Shown here piece after piece: positions 44,283 through 55,166 of a stretch of DNA of 64,000 nucleotides (positions are counted from its first letter, which is position 1; each line of letters opens with the position of its first letter). The stretch comes from Magnolia sinica (taxonomy: Eukaryota; Streptophyta; Magnoliopsida; Magnoliales; Magnoliaceae): positions 53,113,658 through 53,177,657 of the forward strand of contig NC_080583.1 of assembly GCF_029962835.1 (NCBI RefSeq), in the 5' to 3' direction. A program made the position numbers and the translations under genes. The notes beneath the pieces are model-generated. The model was not told the origin of the DNA, did no database searches, and saw only the letters and a list, made by a program, of their open reading frames with translations.

Positions 44283-46694
44283 ATGGATAACAGAAGAAGC
44301 ATGCCATTTCTCTCTTTCCTCCTCTTCTTGATCTTCTCTCTTAAGGCCGACCTCTCCTATGGTTCAGATTCCATCACCTCAACTCAACATCTTAGTTGGC
44401 CCCATAACTTAACCTCCCAAGGTGGGACGTTTGAACTGGGTTTCTTCACACCAAGCAAATCCCAAAAATACTACATAGGGATCTGGTACAAACAACTCCC
44501 AGAACAAACAGTTGTCTGGGTAGCCAACAGAGAAGCACCCCTCTCAGACCCCTTCAATTCAATCCTAAAAATCACAGAAGACGGCAATCTAGTCCTCCTC
44601 AGCCCCTCAAATTTGCTAATCTGGTCCACCTATATAACATCCAAGACGTTGAATTCAACGGTTGCAGTCCTTCTAGACACTGGAAATCTTGTTCTAAGAG
44701 ATTGGTCCGATCCGTTTGTCGTGCACTGGCAGAGCTTTGGTCACCCAACCCATACATTGCTGCCTGGAGGGTGGTTTGGATTGAACAAGGTTACAGGTGA
44801 AAGCCAACGTCTTACTTCGTGGAAGAACTCCGAGGATCCGGCCCCTGGGCCATTCTCTCTCTCCATAGACCCCGGCCGGATCACTCAGTATTATGTCAAG
44901 TTGAATGGGGAGATTTTTAAATTATCCTCCCAAATGGAATCAAATTATTTACACGATTTCAGCTTCAACGAAACCGAACGGGAGGAGTACATCACTTACA
45001 CGGTGAAAAATGCTTCCACCCTTTCAAGAGTCGTGTTGAATCTTACAGGACAGATCAAGCATCTTTCATGGCGGAAAGACTACCAAGAATGGGATATGTT
45101 CTGGTTGCTGCCGGTATCTCAATGCCAGGTTTATAATCTTTGTGGGACCTTCGGTAGCTGCAATGAGAACAGCATGTCCTGTACGTGCTTGCCTGGCTTC
45201 GAGCCGAAGTGTCTGAAGGATTGGAATTTGGGGAGTTGGTCGGACGGATGCATGAGGAAAACCAATTTGGGACGTGGGAAGTTTGAGTCGTTTGATGGTG
45301 GGAAAGACAGTGAGAAAGACGGGTTTTGGGCTTTGTCTGACATGAATCTTACTGACGGATGGAGATCGTTGGCAGTTGGGAGCATCCAAGATTGCGAATT
45401 AGCTTGCTTGAATGACTGTTCTTGCACTGCGTATGCATTCAAGAGCGGGTGTTTGATATGGAATGGAGATTTGGTGAATCTCCAGCAGTTACCTGCTGGA
45501 AATGTTGAAGGTATGACTCTTCATGTCCGTCTTGCAAGCTCCGAACTGAAGATTTGGAACAGTCGGAAGGGGGCAATTACACGGACTGTTGTAGTCGCAG
45601 TTGCGGTGGCTGTTTTTCTATTGGGTATTGTTCTGTTGTTTATTTGGAGGCGCCAGCGGCAACAGGATATAGTACATCCAGATGCAGTTCAAGGCTCTTT
45701 GATCTCGTTTAGTTACCAAAGTCTACAGATTGCAACAAAGAATTTCTCAGAGAAATTGGGCGGCGGAGGTTTCGGTTCTGTTTTCAAAGGGACTCTGTCT
45801 GATCTAACGACGGTGGCAGTGAAGAAGCTTGAAGGGCTTCAACAAGGAGAGGAGTTCCGGACAGAGGTGAGTACGGTCGGGATGATCCAGCACGTTAATC
45901 TCATCCGCCTTCGTGGGTTTTGCTCGAAAATGGCTAAAAGGCTGCTCGTATATGATTACATGCCGAATGGGTCTTTGGATTCTCATCTGTTTGGTAAGAA
46001 TTCCAACGTCCTGGATTGGCCAACGAGGTACAAGATAGCAATTGGGACGGCAAGAGGAATAGCTTATCTTCACGAGAAATGCCGAAACTGTATTATACAT
46101 TGTGATATTAAGCCAGAAAACATACTTCTGGATTGTGAGTTCTGTCCGAAGGTGGTAGATTTTGGCCTTGCGAAGCTTTTCGGGCGGGAATTCAGACGGG
46201 TTTTAACAACGATGAGAGGAACAAGAGGCTACCTTGCACCTGAATGGATTTCAGGTCTGGCAATCACACTGAAAGCCGATGTCTACAGCTATGGGATGAT
46301 GGTTTTTGAGATCATATTAGGGAGGAGGAATACCGAGCAGCTGGCAGTTGGGGAAACAGTGTTTTTCCCGATTTGGGCTGTGGGTAAAATCATGAAAGGT
46401 GAAATCCATTGCTTGTTGGATTACAGATTGGAGGGAAATGCGAATATGGAAGAGCTCAGTCAGGACAACGAGAACGACAGGCCGTCGATGGGGCAGATTA
46501 TTCAAATGTTGGAGGGTGTTTTAGAGGTGAACGTGCCACCCGTGCCGAGATCACTTCAGATTCTTACAGAAAATGAGTCTTCGTCGTCTCAAGCGTGGAG
46601 CATTGCTTCGACGAATACGCGGTCCGAAAGCACGTCGTCAGGAAGATACAAGGAAACGGATCAGCTAGGGAGCCTGCCACTAGCCAGTGGCTAG
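44283..46694 (+). CDS. G-type lectin S-receptor-like Ser/Thr kinase (single exon)
   Basis: Plasma-membrane receptor kinase of the SD2 type, closest in layout to Arabidopsis At2g19130 by recall of the family. The in-frame ATG at 44250 adds 11 residues before the hydrophobic signal peptide, so I prefer the ATG at 44283 (MDNRRSMPFLSFLLFL). Counting from 44250: signal peptide 12-38, bulb-type lectin about 41-165, S-locus glycoprotein/EGF-like region about 215-340 (QCQVYNLCGTFGSC), PAN/apple about 355-435 (CELACLNDCSCTAYAF), transmembrane helix about 447-467, kinase about 500-770. Kinase motifs: LGGGGFGSVFKG loop, VAVKKL lysine, HCDIKPEN catalytic loop (non-RD), DFG, APEW. Length (803 aa from the preferred start) is near family norm. 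Oddities: about 10-12 residues are missing between EELS and QDNENDRPSM, one cysteine usual after RKT-L-Q is absent, and the stop lies in a MITE terminus. A W-box core TTGACT lies at 44201-44206. The ligand is unknown; function may be impaired. Confidence 0.93.
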   Translation: MDNRRSMPFLSFLLFLIFSLKADLSYGSDSITSTQHLSWPHNLTSQGGTFELGFFTPSKSQKYYIGIWYKQLPEQTVVWVANREAPLSDPFNSILKITEDGNLVLLSPSNLLIWSTYITSKTLNSTVAVLLDTGNLVLRDWSDPFVVHWQSFGHPTHTLLPGGWFGLNKVTGESQRLTSWKNSEDPAPGPFSLSIDPGRITQYYVKLNGEIFKLSSQMESNYLHDFSFNETEREEYITYTVKNASTLSRVVLNLTGQIKHLSWRKDYQEWDMFWLLPVSQCQVYNLCGTFGSCNENSMSCTCLPGFEPKCLKDWNLGSWSDGCMRKTNLGRGKFESFDGGKDSEKDGFWALSDMNLTDGWRSLAVGSIQDCELACLNDCSCTAYAFKSGCLIWNGDLVNLQQLPAGNVEGMTLHVRLASSELKIWNSRKGAITRTVVVAVAVAVFLLGIVLLFIWRRQRQQDIVHPDAVQGSLISFSYQSLQIATKNFSEKLGGGGFGSVFKGTLSDLTTVAVKKLEGLQQGEEFRTEVSTVGMIQHVNLIRLRGFCSKMAKRLLVYDYMPNGSLDSHLFGKNSNVLDWPTRYKIAIGTARGIAYLHEKCRNCIIHCDIKPENILLDCEFCPKVVDFGLAKLFGREFRRVLTTMRGTRGYLAPEWISGLAITLKADVYSYGMMVFEIILGRRNTEQLAVGETVFFPIWAVGKIMKGEIHCLLDYRLEGNANMEELSQDNENDRPSMGQIIQMLEGVLEVNVPPVPRSLQILTENESSSSQAWSIASTNTRSESTSSGRYKETDQLGSLPLASG

Positions 46695-47160
46695 TGTCAG
46701 TGCTCTGTGGGCCCCACCCTTATGTATGTGTTTCATCCATGCCGTCCACCAATTTTTTCAGATCATTTTATCGCATGAAACTAAAAAAAAGGTAGATCAA
46801 AATCTGAACTGGATCACACAGTGTTGATTGAACTCCCACCATTAAAAACTTCTTCGATGCTACAAAAGTTTTGGATCAAGTTTTTTTCTTTTCTTTTTTT
46901 CCATTAATCCAGGTCTTTATGACCTAATCAAAGGGTTGGATGTCATATAAACACTACAATCAACCCTAGGAGGTTTTAAATGGTGGACATTCAATTGCTA
47001 CTGTTTTCCACCGGTGTGGTCCACATGAAGTTCATATCTGACTCATTTTCGGGATAAAACTCTAAAATGATCTTTAAAAATGGATGGACGGTGTGGATAA
47101 AATACATAAATCACAGTGGGCCTGCAGAACACCAACCACTAGCCAGCAGGCTAGTTCAAC
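46676..47160. mobile_element. Foldback MITE overlapping the kinase 3' end
   Basis: The left arm GGCTAGTG-11 nt-TGGGCCCCACCC (46689 on) pairs with the reverse complement of the right arm, which reads GGCTAGTGGTTGGTGTTCTG then CAGGCCCACTG when inverted. Spacing from GGCTAGTG to the GGCCC core is the same on both sides. The outer bases CTAGG-AGCCTGCC / CTAGCCTGCTGG also pair loosely. The kinase TAG (46692-46694) is therefore inside the element's inverted terminus. Confidence 0.75.
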
Positions 47161-47439
47161 GCAATCTCTGTCGTCTTCTTCGTACACTGTAACAAAAGAG
47201 ACGGAAAATCTCTAGAATTACGGTAATAAAAAGAGAAATCCTATCCCTACTAGTAAAACCGTGGTTGTTTATATTTGGATAGAAAATTCAGATGGTCAAT
47301 ATTATCGTCTCATTATATTTTTAAAAATCTTGATTAATGTATAAGTAATTAATGTTTATTTAAAAGGTCACCATCATTTAGAAAATGATAATGGTCTAGC
47401 CTAGACTTTGGTCATCCATGAGAAATTACGTATGCTTTG

Positions 47440-47985
47440 GGCTATATGATGTCAAAGATATATGGCCCATCATGATGTATGTGTTTTACCCATGCCATCT
47501 ATCCATTTTGCTAGATCATTTTAAAGCCTATGTGGCCCATCATGATGTATGTGTTTTATTCTCGCCATTGTTCATTTTATTAGTTCATTTTAGAGCACTA
47601 GTCTTAAAATAACTCAAGAAACAGTGGAAATTAATCAGCATATTATTCAAAACATTTTGGGAAACTGAAGTTTTGGTTCAAGTTGGTATTTGTGTTTTCC
47701 ATTCATCCATCGTGCCTACGTGACCTTATCAATAGGTTAGATGGACAATACACATCACAGCGGGCTCTAAAAATTTTTTAATGGCCGTCCTTTAAGTAAT
47801 ATGATTTTTTTTAAACAGCGTTGTCCTTATCCTAAGATTCATATCTGGGCTCATGCCCTAATGAGCTATCAAAATGAATGAATGGCCTAGATAAAATACA
47901 TACGTCATTGGGGGGTCCCATAAAGCTTGGACACCAGCTAGCTCGCTGTCACTAGCTAAATGGAGGCTAGAAATTATGTGATACA
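47440..47985. mobile_element. Foldback MITE, GGGCCCACC family
   Basis: Left GGCCCATCATGATGTATGTG, then a TTTTACCCATGCCATCTATC stretch, duplicated in part at 47529-47585. Right AAATGAATGAATGGCCTAGA then TACATACGTCATTGGGGGGT. The outer right end CAGCTAGCTCGCTGTCACTA resembles the CTAG-rich end of the preceding MITE. Confidence 0.6.
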
Positions 47986-48148
47986 TGACACACCAATTGC
48001 CGGCTGCATGTATCACAAATTTATTTGGCTAAAGTCTTCCGTGAGTACGATGGCCGCGGTAAATGCGCCGGGATTCTCTCTTAGAAAAATAAAGATTCTT
48101 TTATGTGAAAATGGGACCCGGATTTCCTGCAAAGCCACTTTGCAATAA

Positions 48149-48620
48149 GTTCCCGCATTGGGAACCTAGATGGGTCTACCGTGATGTTTGTGCGAAATCC
48201 GCCTGGTCCATCTGTTTTATGAGATCACTTTAAGACATGAGGTCAAATTGAGCATTATATAGGACTTGAGTGGCTTGTAGTAAGGGAAAATGTGGGTAAG
48301 GAAATTCTTACCATTAAACCTCTCTAGGGTCCTATGTAAATATCTCTGGGTCGACAGTGATATATTTACATACCATCTATGCCGTTCATAATGCCATTTC
48401 TACTTGGATGAACTGAAAACATGAATATTAGCTTGATTCAACACTTCTGTGGCCCCACAACTATTTTGACTGTGGACGTTTAATCCCCACGTTTTTGGCC
48501 CACTTAATTATTAGATCTAACTCATTTTTAGCCTTGCTTCCTAAAACGATCTCACAAAACATATGGGTGGATTTCCCACAAACATCATAGTGGCCCCAAC
48601 TAGGTTCCCATCGCAGGAAC
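48149..48620. mobile_element. Foldback MITE, GTTCCCGCA-ended subfamily
   Basis: The left end GTTCCCGCATTGGGAACCTA and the right end TAGGTTCCCATCGCAGGAAC are inverted copies. Inner arms ACCGTGATGTTTGTGCGAAA and TTTCCCACAAACATCATAGT also pair. About 472 bp, no coding sequence. Confidence 0.75.
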
Positions 48621-48697
48621 TTCCTGCTAAAGGCTTTTCAAGGAATCTGCTCCCCTTTTTATGTGGGCGTGAATATATATATATATATATATATATG

Positions 48698-49242
48698 GGA
48701 AATGGTTCTATGCGGTGGAGCTCATGGGAACTTCCCATGAGGTTGAGCTGTGTGGGCCCCACCATGATGCGTGCCGAACATCAACACCGTGCATTAATTG
48801 ATGGGTCCCCTTTAAATGATGGGATATACCAAAAATCAGCCCAACCCAGGAGGGCTATACCATCTAAAATAATGTGAATACATGAGTAAAACATATAAAA
48901 GCACTTGGTGGGGCCCACCTAAAATTTGGATGTGTCTGAAACTTGGTTTGACCCCTCATACAAGTGGGACACACATAATGGATGGGCTGAATTTGTGAAC
49001 CACACCTCAGTGGACCCAACAAATCATTATGAATGTTTTAATGGGAGGATAGCCCCTCTCAACTTTTGTATGTGATGTGGCCCAGACAAGTCATGGATTG
49101 ACTTGATTTTTAATCACGAGGCCCATCAGGGAATGTTGTATCTAACTGATGGGGTAGAAGTTCAGCACGCATCATGGTGGGGTTCACACAACTCGACTCA
49201 TGGGAAGTTCCCATGAGCTTGACCGCACGGAACCATTTCCCT
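48698..49242. mobile_element. CATGGGAAGTTCCCATG-type foldback MITE, copy 1
   Basis: Left GGAAATGGTTCTATGCGG then GAGCTCATGGGAACTTCCCA; right CATGGGAAGTTCCCATGAGC then CCGCACGGAACCATTTCC. The termini are inverted over more than 50 bp and contain their own CATGGGAA-TTCCCATG palindrome. The core shares the TGGGCCCCACCATGATG box with the other family. Confidence 0.75.
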
Positions 49243-50345
49243 ACACACACTACTATGAGGTCGACCTCATGGGAACTTCCCATGAGGTTGAGCTATGTGG
49301 GCCCCATCGTGATGTGGGTCGAACATCAATGTCATGTATTTTGATGGGTCCCCTTTAGGTTATGGGATATCCCAAAAATCAGCCGTATACAAAACTCAGG
49401 TGGACCATCCCATCAAGAACCTTGTGAGGGCATGCCTAGAACATATAAAAGCACTTGGTAGGGCCTACCTGAGTTTTGGATGCTACTGAAACTTTGTCCG
49501 ACCCCTCATCCAAGTACGACACATGTAAGACCCATATCCTAGTCCGTACCGTTCCGTTAGCTTCCGCGGTCTTTCCGGTCAAATTCTGGCAACCTTCGCA
49601 CCGTATTCGACAATTGCATGCAATCCTAAACCAGGTCCCGCATACCGAAGTCGGCTCGAACCGAAACTTGTATCATAGCAACCGTGCCGTCGCCACTGTT
49701 CCAACGCCGCGACTCGCGCACTGAACCAATACCCAGGCTAGGAGATGTGGGCCTGCGTTCATTCCAAAGAAAACACCGCGCGTTACGGATTTCGAGGGAA
49801 TCTCTACGAAATGTCCCATCAATCAATCAATCACTCATGTCAAGTACAAGTCAAGTCACACCTTACCCAATTATAACAACCCATCCCTCTTTCTCCACAA
49901 AGTCAACTCTCTCTTTCTCTTCACTTATTCCTCTTTTCTCAAAATTTCAACCCAACCCATACCTCTCCTTACATCACCCATCACCCATCACACCTCGCCC
50001 ATCCATATCACTCCCATCACTTCTCTCTCTCTCATTTCTCAAATCTCCCAAACAACAAAAATTTCACACGTCCAACTCCTCTCTCCCAAACCACAAGTGT
50101 GGTCCACCTTCTCATCTTCCATCTACACCCTCTCATCTCTCATCCACACCATCAATCTCCCATCAACCTCCATCAAAAGGCAAGCTAAGGAGCATTGGAG
50201 TCTAAGGGACCAAGAAGAAGGAAGATAAGGTGGGTGATCTACTGTTGTTTTCAATTTTAAGGGCCACTTGTTGTGGGACCCACTTGATGTATGTGTTGTA
50301 TCAATGGAGGGCCCATAGTGGCAGGGTCCCTCCTCTCTATCACCG

Positions 50346-50385
<40 letters not shown>

Positions 50386-50972
50386 CTCCCTAGAATGAAG
50401 TGGGCCCTACCAAATCATGTTAAATCCACTCCATTCATCAATGGTGAGGCCCACCACATTTTAGGCAAAAATCCACAATCCGGTGGGAATATATATATAT
50501 ATGGTATATTATACTTATATTATACTAATATATAAATATATATATGTATATATATATATAGTTGGTGGGCCACGTCCATGTGGGACCCACTACAATGCAT
50601 GTGTTTGCGATGCTAACATGGAGTGTGTATACTGACATGGGTGTGTACTTGTAAAAGAAAAAGAAGAAAAGAGAAAGAAGTGATGGGCCACTCATGTAGG
50701 CCCCACCTTGATGTATAAGTCAAATCCAAGCCGTTCATCCTCTTCCTCAGATCATTTTAGGTGTTGAGCCGGAGGATGAGATCAATCTGATAATCAAGCG
50801 GGCCATACCATGGGAAATAGTAATGTTTACCGTTAAAACCCGCTTTAATGTTTTTATTCGCTAAAAATATGCTACATATCGGGCTTGTTTGGATGGTCTT
50901 GGGATATGGAAGCCAATGAGCAGGGCGGATTTTTCTGATGAGGGCCTCACCTGTGAAAAACCGTGAGAAAAC

Positions 50973-51021
<49 letters not shown>

Positions 51022-51380
51022 ATGCAGCAGCGCTGCCGCTGTCAGCATGCAGCAGGCGCTGCCTGCGGCTGACGAGCGGGCAGACGGGCTGGGGCTCACG
51101 GCCCCAGCTATGGGCCCCACGTGATGCGTTTCAAACATCAACACCGTGCGTTTGGTGGGCCATCCTCCTGGCTACGGTCCACCCAAAAATCAGCCGTATA
51201 TGAAACTCAGGTGGGCCATACCATCTAAAATCATGTGAAGACATGCCTAAACATATAAAATTACTCGGTGGGGCCTACCTGAAATTTGGATGCGGCTGAA
51301 ACTTGGTCTGAACCGTCAATCTAGTGGGACACACATAATGGGTGGACTGGATTCGGGGACCACATTCTAGTGGCCCCCCC

Positions 51381-51690
51381 CTGGTCCACGTGACTTTATC
51401 AACAGTTGGATGGCAATAAACATTACCGTGGGCCCATGGTCCACGTGACCCGTGAACAGTTTGGATGGTAAACAAACATCACAGTGGGCCCTACCCAAGG
51501 TCCACGTGACCTTATGAATAGGTTGGATTGCAAATAAATATTACAGTGGGCCCTACCCAAGGTCCACGTGACCTTATGAATAGGTTGGATTGCAAATCAA
51601 TATTACAGTGGGCCCTACCCAAGGTCCACGTGGCCTTATGATCAGTTGGGTGGAAAATAAATCTTATGTTGGGCCCTAGGTTGGGTGGAA
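51381..51690. repeat. ~64-bp tandem array, MITE-derived
   Basis: Four to five units of AAGGTCCACGTGACCTTATG, AATAGGTTGGATTGCAAAT, then ATTACAGTGGGCCCTACCC. The two central units are nearly identical. The unit equals the internal TTGGATG-CAAATAAACATCACAGTGGGCCC part of the GGGCCCACC MITE family. Confidence 0.8.
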
Positions 51691-51829
51691 AATAAACATC
51701 ATCGTAGGCCTCACTTGGGACCAACTTAAGTATATATTGTGATCCACACCCTCTATTAGTGTGGGCCCTACCATGATGCATATGTTTCATCCAACTGTCC
51801 AATCATTTTGAAAAATATTTTAAGGCCGT

Positions 51830-52100
51830 GTGATAAGGCCCATCTTGGTGTGTTTGTGGGCGGTCCGCTGAGGCCCACCTTGATACATACTAGGCCCACC
51901 TTGATTTGTATAAGGCCCTTATTATGAGGCCCATTGTGATGTATGCAAGGCCCATGTGACTAGGCTCATCTTGATGCATTTGTGGCCCGTCGTTGAGGCC
52001 CACCTTGATATATATATATATATATATATGAGACCCATGTACGAGGCCATTTGATGTATTAGAGGCCATGGGTCGAGGCCCAATAAGATGTACATAATGT
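51830..52100. repeat. GGCCCATTGTGATG-type minisatellite in element B
   Basis: Units such as GAGGCCCATTGTGATGTATG and AGGCTCATCTTGATGCATTT, with an (AT)n run at about 52010-52030. Counterpart of the arrays at 38130-39260 in B'. Confidence 0.75.
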
Positions 52101-53814
52101 CCCTTGTAGTGTGACTCCACCATAGCATATGTATTGACATTCATAACAGGCCACGCCTTGGGAGCAATGCTGGTTTGACGTCCACATTGAATGGATAATG
52201 TTGGTTAAATGTCTGCATTATAACTCTCCCTAAGGCCCACTGATAGGCCCATACTTGTGGTAAGTAGGCCGTCTAGGCCCACCTCCGTTATACACAGAGC
52301 CCATCTCTTTATACATATTTAGTATAAATCCATGATCATACGCATCATATGTATGCCTGATATGAGGAGTGACCGATCATAACATATGCCTTCGGGCAAA
52401 CTGTTTATGGGCTCCCTGATAGGCGGAGTTGCCCCATATAAGTGCATAGTATACGCAAGACTGTTGCATGACTGGTAGTGTGACTCATGCACTTGCATTT
52501 GTGTGATTGTAGTTACTGTATGCCCTAGTGACATCAAAGCCATAGCCTCCACAGACACATCGTGGATGACAGGATTGGATACTGAAAATATTTGGTTCTA
52601 ATATACTGGCGCCATAGATGTCTCTGGGTGAAAATCCCTAAACTTGATGGTACTAGAGGATGACTCCAATGTTGAGACCGGGTGGATACACGAGCACACG
52701 AGGGCCGTATACCAGTAGATCGCATCTCCCACTGTGTCGTTGTCAGTTGAAAAGGAGTGTGACCTTACCCGCCTGAGTGAGGGGGCAATTTCTAGGTTGA
52801 GTTTGACCAGCTTGAGGAATCGGTCCGCTATCGACGAGCCGGGCCCGATATTGGCAGGCGGATAGTGAGGTCTCTTCCACCCTCCCAATTGTGCGTCCGG
52901 ATAGGGGCGGCAAGCTGGTGTAGAGTGTACTTGACCCCGATGATTATCCATACTGAGAACCGCACTGATTTGATGCTCTAGTGAGGACTGCATTGATATG
53001 TGGATGAGGATTGACATGCTTGACTTGCATTCTGCATTGCATGGCTTTGATGTGGCCAATCGCATTCATGTTTTGCACCGCATGGCCTTAGTATGGCTGA
53101 TTGCATACATGTGTCCATCAGCATGATCCCACATTTCTCTGACCTTGCATCCTGAGCACGCTCATATTGCGCACACACTTACACCACCCTCTAAGCTTTC
53201 TATAAGCTTATGCACGATTGATGCGTGCAGGTGACGCCAGGTCGTAGCCATAACGTAGCAGCAGCAGGAGTATGCGGTCGAGCCTTTGGAGTTTTTGTTA
53301 CTTGCATTATCTTGTATTTCCCTTCAGACGCATTGTACTTAAAGTTTTTGATCATAGTGGATTTTGTGATGGTATTCTTGTGTTTATTGTTCGTGGGTTA
53401 TGCTTTTGGTTATGCTCATTACGAATCAAATGATATTAGAAATCCTCCTTGTGGGATCCTAGGATCGGAACCTGGTAAATGGATACCGGGAGCCGAGAAT
53501 GGGGTTCTACGGAGGCTGTCGGCGCTAGATTCGACGATCAAAAATTTTGTGAGCCCGGTTTCCGAGTTCGGGGCGTGACAATACACACAATGGATGGGTT
53601 GGATTTTTGAACCACATCTTAGTGGGCCCAATATTTTATTATGAATGTTTTAATGGGAGGGTAACCCCTATCATTGTTGTATGTGGTGTGGTCCACCTAA
53701 GTCATGGATTGATTTGATTTATAAGCCTGTGGCCCGTCATATAATGCTGTATCTAACTGATGGGGTAGATGCTTGACCACATCGTGGTGGGGCCCACACA
53801 GCTCAACCTCTGGT

Positions 53815-54262
53815 CAAGCTCATGGGAACTTCCCATGAGGTCGAGTTGTGTGGGCCCACTGTGATGCGTGTCAAACATCTACCCCATTAGTTAGATGCAC
53901 CATTCCATGGTACGCTTAGGGTTTAAAAATCAAGTCAATCCATGACTTGTGTTGGCCACACCACATACAAAAGTTGAGAGGGGTTACCCTCCATTAAAAC
54001 ATTCATATTTATTTGTTGGGCCCACCAAGGTGTGGTTCACAAATCCAGCCCATAAAGTGCTTTTATATGTTTTAGGCATGTCTTCACATGATTTTAGATG
54101 GTATGGCCGTTCCGTATATGGCTGATTTTTGGGATATCCCATAATTTAAAACGGACCCATCAAATGCACGGCATTGATGTTACACATACATCATGGTGGC
54201 GCCCACACAGCTCAACCCCATGGGAAGTTCCCATGAGCTGGCGCGACCGCATAGAACTTTTT
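53815..54262. mobile_element. CATGGGAAGTTCCCATG-type MITE, copy 3 (inverted orientation)
   Basis: GCTCATGGGAACTTCCCATG at 53818 and CATGGGAAGTTCCCATGAGC at about 54218 bound a core that runs in reverse relative to copy 1 (CACATACAAAAGTTGAGAGG; CACAAATCCAGCCCATAAAG). It shares its left terminus with the right end of copy 2. Confidence 0.7.
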
Positions 54263-54979
54263 TCCTTTCCAGGGGTGAAACTAATTTTTGGAATCCCTGA
54301 CACAAGCCATTGAGCATGGGAGAAGATGAGGGGTCCCACCATCATGGGCCCATCAAGTGGTGATGGGACCTATTATCAAGCGATGATTGGGTCTATTATA
54401 AGGGAGATCTAGTTTGTTTATTCGTTTTGTAGAGGTGTGGATGAATAAAAGGAAAAAAAAAAGAGCCTAATACAAGTTTTCTATGAGTCACAATAATTGA
54501 TAATAATGTGTGGTCCATCGTTGCTGTTGATATGCTTCATTCTTGGGATTATGCCCTTAAATTAAGAATTGAATCCAATCGACTACCTGAATTTGCCACA
54601 TATATATATCATACGGTTGGTGCACAAATGGTGTCTAAAGATTCTTTAGTAGGGCTAAGTCTATTGAGAGGATCTCATTTCAGCTTTTCATATTTTTTAG
54701 ATACCTTCCTTTGTAAGACCAACCACTGGCCTCTTCCAATCACTGAGGTTTCATTCTCTTGCCTTATTTTCTTTGAAATCCTTCTTCGAAGCATCTTCTA
54801 AGATATCCACCACTTCTCTTCGACATTTTATTCTCCAAGAGATGATTCTCCTACGTTTTATTGTCCAACATTCTTTCCAAATTGAAGGAATGACCATGAA
54901 AGTCTTCTCTTTTGACTATTCATCAGCCTTCCATTTACAATATCAACATAAGAAGAAGAAGATAAATACTTGAAACCTA
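54263..54979. other. Intergenic, no supported gene
   Basis: Short overlapping frames at 54508-54801 and 54773-54973 (+) show no domain. No repeats recognised. Confidence 0.3.
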
Positions 54980-55166
54980 TTTTATCAGAATATCTTTTTT
55001 ATTTTTATTTTTAATAAATAGATCTTTATTGAGAAACAAAAGGAGCTATATAGGCCTTCGGGCAAGCTCCAACAAAAAGATTCGGAGCCCACCTATTATG
55101 TACCGGACTGCACACTGAACAAGACACAAACAGAAATGGAAAAAAAAGCACGAAGGAAAACTAGAC

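Larger units (their letters stand above)
49524..53580 (+). mobile_element. Element B: 4.06 kb TG...CA element, probable solo LTR
   Basis: Begins TGTAAGACCC and ends GGGGCGTGACA, partly inverted. Flanks ACACA (49519-49523) and ATACA (53581-53585) fit a 5-bp target duplication with one change, though the flank is itself CA-rich. It has no coding domain. It contains a (CT)n tract (50347-50381), TA-rich runs, a partial MITE at about 51107-51376, a 64-bp tandem array (51381-51690) and GGCCCATTGTGATG units (51830-52100). The B' copy at 23373-39640 is its paralogue. Open frames at 49684-50205 and 52598-53065 show no family. Confidence 0.6.
49258..53836. mobile_element. CATGGGAAGTTCCCATG-type MITE, copy 2, split by element B
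   Basis: The left half 49258-49523 ends CATCCAAGTACGACACA. The right half 53581-53836 resumes ATACACACAATGGATGGGTT, continuous with copy 1 at 48955-48985. The split is the insertion of element B. Confidence 0.75.

Noticed and set aside
49684-50205. 173-codon plus frame rich in S, P, T, H
   Set aside because: Low-complexity CT/CA-rich DNA reads open in several frames. The corresponding B' region (27790-28140) has different frames.
52598-53065. 155-codon minus-strand open frame in element B
   Set aside because: No recognisable domain, and overlapping frames of similar length are present. It lies in an element with no coding signal in its paralogue.
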